From an uncultured Bacteroidales bacterium (lineage in GTDB: Bacteria > Bacteroidota > Bacteroidia > Bacteroidales > Bacteroidaceae): a stretch of 33,491 bases of DNA. A program made the translations under genes and the position numbers. Of the stretch, positions 23,742 through 30,744 are shown piece by piece. Within the stretch, counting starts at the first letter, position 1. Every line of letters begins with the position of its first letter. The notes under the pieces were generated by a model. The model had not been told where the DNA came from and did not search any database. It saw only the letters and a program-made list of their open reading frames with translations. The stretch covers positions 1 through 33,491 of the forward strand of contig CACXLY010000021.1 of assembly GCA_902768605.1 (NCBI GenBank), in the 5' to 3' direction.

Positions 23742-26123
23742 ATGAAACAAGCATTCCGACTCATTTCCCGCATGAAGGGCTACACAGCCCTCTCCCTGCT
23801 GGGCCTTATCATCAGTCTTAGCGGCACCGTCATCATCAGCCGCTACCTCTATCAGGAGTGGACCATCGACCATTTCATGCCTGCGCTCGACCGTACGTAT
23901 GTCCTCTTCACTCAATACAAGGACAGACCTGCAGATGAAAATAACCTTGCCATGAGCTACGATCCAAACGACGAAGCCGACTTTATTTCTCCCGTAGAAG
24001 GACAGAGCGAGATTGAGGCTTACTGCGACATAGAACTCCGCAAGGGATTCCCCATCGCCCAAGAGGGAAAGGAAGTCTTCTATCCCGCCGCAATCACTGT
24101 GGAGGACAGCACCTTCTTCCAAATTTATCCTGTAGATGTAGTGGAAGGTGTCCGACGGCTGACTGCCGACGGCCAATGCATGGTCAGCGAGGAATTGGCT
24201 CGACGCTTGTTTCCTACCGAGAGTGTCGTAGGCAAGAGCATTCCCATCGAGGACGGCACGCCGCACACCATTCAGGCAGTTTATCGTCAGCCTTCCACCA
24301 AGAGCACCCTTCGTTTCGACATCATTCAGTTCCACAAAGAGCCAGTGCTCAGCAATTCCTATTCGGTGTGCCTCGTGCTACTGCATGAGGGAGCCGACGC
24401 GAACGCCTACAACGAGCGGCAGCCCTATCAGGAAATGTCGCTCTACGGCAAGCATCCCGTTAAGTTCATCCTTCTTCCTTATAGTGAGTTGAGCAATCGA
24501 TCATGGTGGGGATATGACATAAATGGCATCAAGTCTGCCCAAAGAAAAAGTTCTTCCTCACACCTATGGATGCTCCTCTTCGTGGACATGCTCCTGCTGT
24601 TTGTGGGCTTGTTCAACTTCGTCAATCTCTTCGCCGTGATGCGCGCTCACCGTAGGCACGAGCTGCACGTGCGCCGCCTGTTCGGTGCATCGCGTTGGGA
24701 CATCTTCTGCCAGCTCTATGCCGAGACGTTCCTAATTGCCGTCCTCACCATGATTGGCGTATGGACAGTGGTGGAGCTGACAGAGCCGCTACTCGTCACC
24801 TATTATAATATAGATGTATTGTCACAGTGGAAGTTCGACGTGGGTCTAACGTTGTTCATTGTTTTTGGCCTGCCCTTTATAACAAGCCTTATGCCATCCC
24901 AATCATTACATTCAATCCGTGAAGAGGTCGGGGTAGGCCTCCAGTTCTTCATCTCCCTTGCCCTGCTGAACGTCGGTCTCTACTTCATGCGACAACTGCA
25001 TGTGATGATGACCACCGACCCGGGCTTCCGCACCAAGGGCTTGCTGAGCGTGCTACTGCAACCGCGCGAGAACAGGGAATCGTGGTCGTCAGAGGAATGG
25101 GAGGCGCATTTGGCCAGGTCGGCCAGCAACCGCGACGTCATCCAGCAACGCCTGGCAGCATGCCCCTACATCAAGACATACTGCAACGACTCACATCTCT
25201 TAGGTCCACGTCCTGAGAACGAAATCAATGGGAGATACAAAGTCAACCTCATCTGGATTAATCCCAAGGCAATGGAAATCTATGGCATTCAAGGCGTAGC
25301 TGGACGTACGTTCAACGACAGCATCGACCACTACGCACAATATCTCTGCATGGTCAACGAGACGTTCATCCGACAATTGGAAGTCAAGGACTTCCATGAC
25401 TTTAAAGTGCAGTTCCCCAGACGCATCTGGGGGTCGAACGGCCTCGATATGAACACCAACCCGCCCTTCGAGATAGTGGGTGTGCTACGCGACTTCCATC
25501 CCGGTCGTCAGTCCGAGCCACTCATGCCTACGGTCTATCTGTACGACTACTCCGAAATCGTAAAGTACTCCATCTTCGGCTTCGAGGGGCAGTACCTGCT
25601 GATGGACATCGCAGAAGGTCATGAAGAAGATGCCATCACCTATCTGCGCGACCTCGTTCACGAACTCTTTGGCACCAACGAACTGACCTATCAATGGGTG
25701 GAAGACCAGCGCAAGGCACTCTATAAGGAGGATCAGCGCACGGCCCGCATCTTCGTGACGTTCTCGCTCTTAGCGATTGCCGTGACGTGCCTCGGCGTGC
25801 TTGGCCTGATGATGTTCGACGTGCGCCGCCGCTACCGCGAGATAGCGCTTCGTAAGGTCAACGGTGCTACGTTCCTCGACATCGCCTTGCTGCTCTCGCG
25901 CCGCTACCTTATCGTCTTCGGCATTGCTGCCGTCGCCTCGCTACCCGTCAGCTTGCTTGCCATCCATCGCCTCATGGCCAGCTACACCATCCGCACCTCG
26001 TTCGCCTGGTGGATTCCGCTCGTGAGCATCGCCATCGTCCTGCTACTCTGCGCCCTCACGCTCTGGCAACAAGTATGGAAGGCAACAAGAATCAAACCGT
26101 ATAAGGTGTTGAAGGAGAACTAA
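23742..26123 (+). CDS. ABC transporter permease, FtsX/MacB type (second copy)
   Basis: This is a tandem paralogue of the preceding gene, 793 aa with the same eight-helix, two-periplasmic-domain layout. The first 45 residues and the last 130 are nearly identical in protein and largely in DNA; a run of more than 50 identical bases starts at 23392 and 25779. The periplasmic domains are strongly diverged. I chose the ATG at 23742, two bases after the previous stop, because its N-terminus MKQAFRLISRMKGYTAL matches the first copy; the open frame itself extends far upstream inside the first copy. The two permeases may form a heterodimer over one ATPase dimer, as LolC and LolE do. Confidence 0.88.
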   Translation: MKQAFRLISRMKGYTALSLLGLIISLSGTVIISRYLYQEWTIDHFMPALDRTYVLFTQYKDRPADENNLAMSYDPNDEADFISPVEGQSEIEAYCDIELRKGFPIAQEGKEVFYPAAITVEDSTFFQIYPVDVVEGVRRLTADGQCMVSEELARRLFPTESVVGKSIPIEDGTPHTIQAVYRQPSTKSTLRFDIIQFHKEPVLSNSYSVCLVLLHEGADANAYNERQPYQEMSLYGKHPVKFILLPYSELSNRSWWGYDINGIKSAQRKSSSSHLWMLLFVDMLLLFVGLFNFVNLFAVMRAHRRHELHVRRLFGASRWDIFCQLYAETFLIAVLTMIGVWTVVELTEPLLVTYYNIDVLSQWKFDVGLTLFIVFGLPFITSLMPSQSLHSIREEVGVGLQFFISLALLNVGLYFMRQLHVMMTTDPGFRTKGLLSVLLQPRENRESWSSEEWEAHLARSASNRDVIQQRLAACPYIKTYCNDSHLLGPRPENEINGRYKVNLIWINPKAMEIYGIQGVAGRTFNDSIDHYAQYLCMVNETFIRQLEVKDFHDFKVQFPRRIWGSNGLDMNTNPPFEIVGVLRDFHPGRQSEPLMPTVYLYDYSEIVKYSIFGFEGQYLLMDIAEGHEEDAITYLRDLVHELFGTNELTYQWVEDQRKALYKEDQRTARIFVTFSLLAIAVTCLGVLGLMMFDVRRRYREIALRKVNGATFLDIALLLSRRYLIVFGIAAVASLPVSLLAIHRLMASYTIRTSFAWWIPLVSIAIVLLLCALTLWQQVWKATRIKPYKVLKEN

Positions 26124-26167
26124 GCAATATGAATTATCGGGAAGTTAAAGGAGATAATGAAGTTAAA

Positions 26168-26266
26168 GAAGTTAAAGGACAATACTTTGGTATGCTGAAG
26201 TCATAATGCTGGGTTTCAAGCGGCAGAACTATTGTCCTTTAACTTCCCAAGCGAGCACAGCTCGCT
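26168..26266. repeat. 17-bp inverted repeat and adjacent hairpin before the ATPase gene
   Basis: GAAGTTAAAGGACAATA (26168-26184) and its exact complement (26230-26246) enclose 45 bases. Further GTTAAAG/CTTTAAC words lie outside the arms. AGCGAG-CACAG-CTCGCT (26250-26266) forms a second small hairpin. The structure sits inside the presumed operon between the second permease and its ATPase. Confidence 0.88.
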
Positions 26267-26310
26267 AACTTCTTTAACTTCTTTAACTCCCCCAAAAACC
26301 AAAAAAAGTT

Positions 26311-26985
26311 ATGATTAAGACTATCAACCTCCAGCGCGCTTTTACTACAGAAGAGGTGCGCACCATCGCCCTTGCCGGCGTGAACCTTGAGATTAACGAA
26401 GGCGAGTTCGTCGCCATCATGGGCCCCAGCGGCTGCGGAAAGTCAACATTGCTGAACATCCTCGGACTCCTCGATGCCCCGACGGGCGGACAGTATCTGC
26501 TCGGCGGACAGGACGTGACGCCTCTCAGCGAACCCGAGCGCGACCGACTGCGCAAGGGACTCATCGGCTTCGTCTTCCAAAGCTTCAACCTCATCGACGA
26601 CCTCAGCGTAGAGGAGAACATCGAACTGCCGCTGCTCTACATGCGGATGCCGAAGGCCGAGCGCCGCAAGCGTGTAGAGGAAGCCATGCGACGCATGGAC
26701 ATCAGCCACCGCGCCAAGCACTTCCCGCGGCAGCTCAGCGGCGGTCAGCAGCAGCGCGTCGCCATCGCCCGCGCCGTCGTCTCGCGTCCCAAGCTCATCC
26801 TTGCCGACGAGCCGACGGGCAACCTCGACTCGAAGAACGGTCGCGAGGTGATGGACCTGCTCAGCCAGTTGCACGACGAAGGCGCTACCATCGTCATGGT
26901 GACGCACTCCCAGCGCGATGCCAGCTACGCCCAGCGCATCGTCAATCTCAGCGACGGCCGCATCGTCACGGAAGTGGAGATGTAG
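26311..26985 (+). CDS. ABC transporter ATPase, LolD/MacB type
   Basis: This cytoplasmic ATPase has 224 aa. Walker A is GPSGCGKST from residue 38, the Q-loop is VFQSFNLIDDLSV, the signature LSGGQ is at 142-146, Walker B is LILADEP at 162-168, and the switch histidine is in MVTHSQ. The length, and GLLDAPTGGQYLLGG after Walker A, are typical of the LolD/FtsE/MacB class, which pairs with FtsX-type permeases. It should power the two upstream permeases and, with the HlyD adaptor and TolC protein, complete a tripartite exporter. It is followed by a 22-bp repeat array. Confidence 0.93.
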   Translation: MIKTINLQRAFTTEEVRTIALAGVNLEINEGEFVAIMGPSGCGKSTLLNILGLLDAPTGGQYLLGGQDVTPLSEPERDRLRKGLIGFVFQSFNLIDDLSVEENIELPLLYMRMPKAERRKRVEEAMRRMDISHRAKHFPRQLSGGQQQRVAIARAVVSRPKLILADEPTGNLDSKNGREVMDLLSQLHDEGATIVMVTHSQRDASYAQRIVNLSDGRIVTEVEM

Positions 26986-27050
26986 AACGACACGTTAGTA
27001 AATCGCCAACGACACGTTAGTAGTTTGCCAACGACACGTTAGTAGTTTGC
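26986..27050 (+). repeat. 22-bp tandem repeat between convergent genes
   Basis: AACGACACGTTAGTA begins at 26986, 27008 and 27030, exactly 22 bp apart. Units follow CACGTT-N8-GCCA, the framework of the 15532 array. The array begins directly after the ATPase stop and ends about 40 bases before the gluQ stop. Confidence 0.93.
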
Positions 27051-27087
27051 TATGTTCGTGGTGAACGTGCTGTCGTCGCCCTGCATT

Positions 27088-28110
27088 TTATTGGTTTTGA
27101 CAAATGATATCGTCGGTCGGGATCTTTTGCCAGTCGAACAGCGGCAAGAGGTCCTGCGGCTTTGCAGGTGCCGGTGCGGGGATTATGCCGGCAAGGCAGG
27201 CAAGAAAACCAACGATTTCATCGGGATTTTTATGCTTTTCGCGAAGGACGGACAGGTCGAGCGACTTGTCTCGCTTGCAGAGGCGTTGGCCGTTTTCGTT
27301 TATGAGAAGAGGATGATGATAATAAAAAGGTGAAAAGGTGAAAGGGTGAAAAGGTGAAAATGACGCAATGGTCTGGTGCAAGTGAATCTGCTGGGGCGTG
27401 CTCAGGAGGAGGTCGCGTCCGCGGACAATTTCCGTGACGCCCATCAGAGCATCATCGACCACGACGGCCAGCTGATAAGCCCACGCTCCGTCCTTGCGCC
27501 GCAGGATGTAGTCGCCGCAATGCTTCGCCAGGTTCACCTCTTGCCTGCCATAGTGTCCGTCGGTGAAAGCGATGACCTCGTCCGGCACAAGGAGGCGAAT
27601 GGCAGCAGGGGAGTTTCTAGAAGAACTAGAAGGACTAGAAGGACTAGATAGACTAGATAAACTAGAAAGACTAGAAGGTCTAGAAAGTCTAGAAGATCTA
27701 GAAAGTCTAGAAAGTCTAGAAAGATTCTTTGGGCGGCAGGTGCCGGCATAGACGATGCGGCCGTCCGTTTCGTGCGGAGCCTGCGTCGCCATGATGTCGG
27801 CTCGCGTGCAGTAGCAGGGGTAGGTGAGGCCCGCGTCGTCCAGCAACTTCAGGTAGTGCTCGTAGATATCCGAGCGCTGGCTCTGCCACACCACCTCGCC
27901 GTCCCAGGGCAGGCCGAGCCATTGCAAGTCGTCCATCAACTGCAAGGCAAAGTCGCGGCGCGAGCGGTCTGGGTCGATGTCCTCGATGCGCAGTCGCCAC
28001 GCTCCGCCCTTGCTCTTCGCAGAAAGCCACGAGAGCAGAGCGCAGAACACGTTGCCAAGGTGCATGCGTCCCGTCGGCGACGGTGCAAAACGGCCTGTTG
28101 TCTCCTTCAT
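27088..28110 (-). CDS. gluQ: Glutamyl-Q tRNA(Asp) synthetase-like protein
   Basis: GluQ attaches glutamate to the queuosine of tRNA(Asp); it is a GluRS catalytic core without an anticodon-binding domain. The HIGH-type motif is HLGN at residues 17-20. Zinc ligands are Cys99, Cys101, Tyr121 and Cys125. The KMSKS-type loop is RLCKRDKS at 276-283. It is 340 aa, against about 300 for E. coli. The excess comes from two repeat-derived inserts: a Leu-Ser-Arg/Ser-rich stretch at 130-166, from 9-bp CTAG repeats, and SFSPFHPFTFSPF at 250-262, from GGTGAAAA repeats. Both lie outside the catalytic motifs. The ATG at 28110 is preferred to a TTG nine bases upstream. Confidence 0.88.
   Translation of the reverse strand: MKETTGRFAPSPTGRMHLGNVFCALLSWLSAKSKGGAWRLRIEDIDPDRSRRDFALQLMDDLQWLGLPWDGEVVWQSQRSDIYEHYLKLLDDAGLTYPCYCTRADIMATQAPHETDGRIVYAGTCRPKNLSRLSRLSRSSRLSRPSSLSSLSSLSSPSSPSSSSRNSPAAIRLLVPDEVIAFTDGHYGRQEVNLAKHCGDYILRRKDGAWAYQLAVVVDDALMGVTEIVRGRDLLLSTPQQIHLHQTIASFSPFHPFTFSPFYYHHPLLINENGQRLCKRDKSLDLSVLREKHKNPDEIVGFLACLAGIIPAPAPAKPQDLLPLFDWQKIPTDDIICQNQ
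27325..27361 (+). repeat. GGTGAAAA-type repeat inside gluQ
   Basis: AAAAGGTG/AAAGGGTG words repeat every 8-10 bp and encode SFSPFHPFTFSPF on the minus strand, shortly before the KMSKS-type loop. Confidence 0.85.
27615..27726 (+). repeat. 9-bp CTAG microsatellite inside gluQ
   Basis: Twelve CTAG tetramers occur in about 112 bases, mostly as CTAGAAAGT or CTAGAAGGA units of 9 bp, so changes in copy number keep the reading frame. It encodes a Ser/Leu/Arg-rich insert just after the zinc site. A second 9-bp CTAG repeat lies in polA at 31758-31808. Confidence 0.93.
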
Positions 28111-28139
28111 TCTTTGCAAAGCAATGACATTTCTTGCCG

Positions 28140-28147
28140 CAAAGTTA
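28140..28147 (-). promoter_or_regulatory. -7 box for gluQ
   Basis: TAACTTTG on the minus strand matches TAnnTTTG, 30 bases before the gluQ ATG. It faces away from the oxidoreductase promoter. Confidence 0.5.
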
Positions 28148-28166
28148 CACTTATTTTCTGATTTTG

Positions 28167-28197
28167 TTGGAAAAGTGCGCTTTTTTGTTTAGTTTTG
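28167..28197 (+). promoter_or_regulatory. Promoter of the Gfo/Idh/MocA oxidoreductase
   Basis: TTG at 28167-28169, a 20-base spacer and TAGTTTTG at 28190-28197 fit the Bacteroidetes -33/-7 promoter. The leader would be about 29 bases. Confidence 0.6.
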
Positions 28198-28232
28198 CAT
28201 CACGAAAGCACAACTTTTTAACCTTATCCACT

Positions 28233-29609
28233 ATGAACAAGAAAGCAATCGAAACAAATCAGAAAGAGAAGAAGTCAATGTCGCGCAGGCAATTCTTGGC
28301 CGCTGCCGGCACAGGTTTGGCAGGTTTCATGATACTGCCAAGCTTCACCATCGACGGCGTGCGCGTTGCCCCGAGCGACCGAGTGGTGCTCGGCTTTGTA
28401 GGGCTGGGCCAGCAGGGTTGCAGCGACTTCCGCAGCTTCGCAGCATGTCCGGGCGTCGAGGTCGCAGCCTGTTGCGACGTGGACAGCATCAAGCGCGAAC
28501 GCTTCCGCCGCTATGTGACGAAGTGGCAGAAAGAGAAGGGAATGGCCGAACGTTGCGACATGTACGAGCGCTACGAGAAGTTGCTCAAGCGCAAGGATAT
28601 CGATGCCATAGAGATAGCGACGCCCGACCACTGGCACGCCCTCGTGGCCATCCATTCGCTGCAGGCCGGGAAGGATGTCTATGTGCAGAAGCCCTTGGCA
28701 TACACCATCACGGAGGGACTGGCCGTGCAGCGTGCTGTGCGGGCCAACAACCGCATCTTGCAGATGGGTAGCCAGCAGCGCAGCAGCTCGGAATTCCAGA
28801 CGGCCATCGCACTTGTCCGCAATGGTGGCATCGGCGACATCAAGGAGATCCACGTCCGTGTGGGCGAGCCGCCCAAGCCTTTCGACCTGCCCGAGATGCC
28901 CGTCCCCGAGAACCTGAACTTCGACCTCTGGCTCGGTCCGCTCAACAATCCTAAGATACACTATCATCCCGACATCTGCCCCGTTGTCACGCTCGACCCC
29001 GAGAAGAACGAGACGCTATGGGGAGCATGGCGCTGGTACGAGGAGACCGGCAACGGCTATCCTGCCGACTGGGGCGCTCACATGTACGACATCGCGCAGG
29101 CTGCCATCGGCATGGACGGCTTGGGGCCCGTGGAGTTCATCCCGAAAGGCTATAATGGTGCTGAATATGCTACGATGAAGTACGCCAACGGCATCGTCAT
29201 GCAGGAACGTCCGTTCACCGACGACAAGGAGGCAAAAGGCATCAGGTTCATCGGCGACAACGGCTGGCTGAAGGTGACACGCGGCTACATCGAGTGCTCC
29301 GACAGCAACAAGCTGAAGAAGCAGCAGGAGACCATTGCCGCCGGACAGTACGAAGTCAGCGCGCCACACATGCAGAACTTCATCGATGCCATCCGCGGAC
29401 ACAAAGACCCGATAGCACCCGTCGAGTACGGTTGCAGCACAAACACGCTCTGCTGCCTGTTCAACATAGCCCGCGAACTGAAGCGTCCCGTGCATTGGAA
29501 CCCGGCAACGCTGACCTTCGAAGGCGACAAGGAAGCCTTCGCACACCGCCTCTACTACTACGACTACCGCCGTCCGTACACTCTCCCGTATTTGGAAAGA
29601 CGCGGGTAA
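28233..29609 (+). CDS. Tat-exported Gfo/Idh/MocA-family oxidoreductase
   Basis: This protein of 458 aa has a twin-arginine signal (SRRQFLAAAGTGLAGFMIL from residue 17), so it should be folded with its cofactor and exported. The NAD(P)-binding Rossmann motif is GFVGLGQQG at about 51-60. The family EKP motif appears as VQKPLAYT. DWGAHMYDIAQAAIGMDG lies in the C-terminal substrate domain. Exported members of this family in Bacteroidetes are often linked to sugar or glycan metabolism, and some act as NAD-dependent glycosidases, but the substrate here is unknown. I chose the ATG at 28233 from the promoter position; the ATG at 28278 (MSRRQFL) is a close alternative. It converges with the next gene, only seven bases apart. 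Confidence 0.88.
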   Translation: MNKKAIETNQKEKKSMSRRQFLAAAGTGLAGFMILPSFTIDGVRVAPSDRVVLGFVGLGQQGCSDFRSFAACPGVEVAACCDVDSIKRERFRRYVTKWQKEKGMAERCDMYERYEKLLKRKDIDAIEIATPDHWHALVAIHSLQAGKDVYVQKPLAYTITEGLAVQRAVRANNRILQMGSQQRSSSEFQTAIALVRNGGIGDIKEIHVRVGEPPKPFDLPEMPVPENLNFDLWLGPLNNPKIHYHPDICPVVTLDPEKNETLWGAWRWYEETGNGYPADWGAHMYDIAQAAIGMDGLGPVEFIPKGYNGAEYATMKYANGIVMQERPFTDDKEAKGIRFIGDNGWLKVTRGYIECSDSNKLKKQQETIAAGQYEVSAPHMQNFIDAIRGHKDPIAPVEYGCSTNTLCCLFNIARELKRPVHWNPATLTFEGDKEAFAHRLYYYDYRRPYTLPYLERRG

Positions 29610-29616
29610 AAAGAAA

Positions 29617-30588
29617 TCAGAAGACGCGCTCCGCAACAAAGGAGGCGAGGAGATGCAGGGATTCGGTCACGGCAGCGTCGCGCGTGTCGTCGATAAGTCC
29701 GTCGGCCATGCCCTGCATGTCTTTCATGTGCCACTGCGCATACTCCAGTCCGCCGCCGCTTATCGAGTAATCTATGAGTTTCTGAATCTCGTCGGCAGAG
29801 GCTTCGCGACGGCGCACCTTCATGGCCAGCTCGCGCATCGACGCGTCTTCGCCATACTTGACGGCATAGATGGCAGGTAGCGTGAGCTTGCCCTCCCTCA
29901 TATCGTTGCCAAGCGGCTTGCCCACCTCGGTCGTGCCGTAATCGAACACATCGTCGCGAAGCTGGAAGCAGATGCCGATCAGCTTGCCGAACTGTGCCAG
30001 GCGCTCCGCTTCTGCATCGCTGCCGCCTGCTGCCAAAGCACCCAAACGGGCACAGACAGAGAACAGGCTGGCCGTCTTGCGGCTGATGACATCGAAGTAA
30101 GCGGCCTCGGACAGCACGTCGGAATCCTTGCTGTCAAGCTGCAGCAGTTCGCCGTCGGCAAGCGCCTGCCCGACCTGCGATATGTAGTGAACCACCCGCA
30201 CATCCTGCGTCCGGGCAGCACATTCAAGTGCTTTACTGAGGATGAAGTCACCGGCAAGAACGGCCACTTGGTTGCTGAGGAAAGCGTTCAGCGAAGGCAG
30301 CCCGCGCCGGCGGTCGCTTTCGTCCACCACATCGTCGTGCACAAGGGAGGCCGTGTGCAGCATCTCCATCGCCAAAGCAACCTGAATGACCTTGTCGCTC
30401 ACCTTGCCCACCATGCGCGCCGACAGCAGGACCAGCAGCGGACGAATCTGCTTGCCGGGACCTTTGAGCAAGTGTTCTACGGCCTTCTCGAGCAATGGGT
30501 TGTCGCTGAAGAGCGTTTTGCGGAATGCCTCGCCAAATTGTTCCAATTCTGCCGCAACAGGTGCCTTTATCTTATCGAGTACGTCCAT
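29617..30588 (-). CDS. Long-chain polyprenyl diphosphate synthase
   Basis: This trans-isoprenyl diphosphate synthase of 323 aa probably makes the menaquinone side chain. The first aspartate-rich motif is DDVVD at 85-89 and the second is LRDDVFDY. GPGKQIRPLLVLLSARM binds the isopentenyl substrate. The residue five before the first motif is a small Ala, consistent with long-chain products; the length cannot be fixed from sequence. Menaquinone is the electron donor for the fumarate reductase at the start of the window. The gene is divergent from polA. Confidence 0.9.
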   Translation of the reverse strand: MDVLDKIKAPVAAELEQFGEAFRKTLFSDNPLLEKAVEHLLKGPGKQIRPLLVLLSARMVGKVSDKVIQVALAMEMLHTASLVHDDVVDESDRRRGLPSLNAFLSNQVAVLAGDFILSKALECAARTQDVRVVHYISQVGQALADGELLQLDSKDSDVLSEAAYFDVISRKTASLFSVCARLGALAAGGSDAEAERLAQFGKLIGICFQLRDDVFDYGTTEVGKPLGNDMREGKLTLPAIYAVKYGEDASMRELAMKVRRREASADEIQKLIDYSISGGGLEYAQWHMKDMQGMADGLIDDTRDAAVTESLHLLASFVAERVF

Positions 30589-30607
30589 TTATCTCATCTT
30601 TAGAGTG

Positions 30608-30615
30608 CAAAGGTA
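30608..30615 (-). promoter_or_regulatory. -7 box for the polyprenyl synthase gene
   Basis: TACCTTTG on the minus strand matches TAnnTTTG, 20 bases before the start codon. Confidence 0.5.
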
Positions 30616-30624
30616 CAAAGAAAA

Positions 30625-30732
30625 GTTGAAAAGTTGAAAAGTTAAAGGGTTAAAATGAAAGAAGAATTGAGAATTATTTCGTAACTTTGCACTGACAACC
30701 TTTTTAATTTTTCAACTTTTCAACTTTTCAAC
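30625..30732. repeat. Inverted repeat of AAAAGTTG octamers around the polA promoter
   Basis: An octamer repeat at 30621-30643 and its complement at 30711-30732 give 19-bp perfect arms (30625-30643 with 30714-30732). The polA -7 box lies between them. Confidence 0.88.
30682..30689 (+). promoter_or_regulatory. -7 box for polA
   Basis: TAACTTTG matches TAnnTTTG, 56 bases before the polA ATG. No convincing -33 element is present at 19-21 bases. Confidence 0.45.
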
Positions 30733-30744
30733 ATATATTGATTG

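Noticed and set aside
26183..26191. TACTTTGG as a -7 box for the ATPase gene
   Set aside because: It does not fit TAnnTTTG and sits in the loop of an inverted repeat about 120 bases upstream.
29610..29616. Terminator between the convergent oxidoreductase and polyprenyl synthase genes
   Set aside because: Only seven bases separate the stop codons, and no hairpin with T-run can be placed there.
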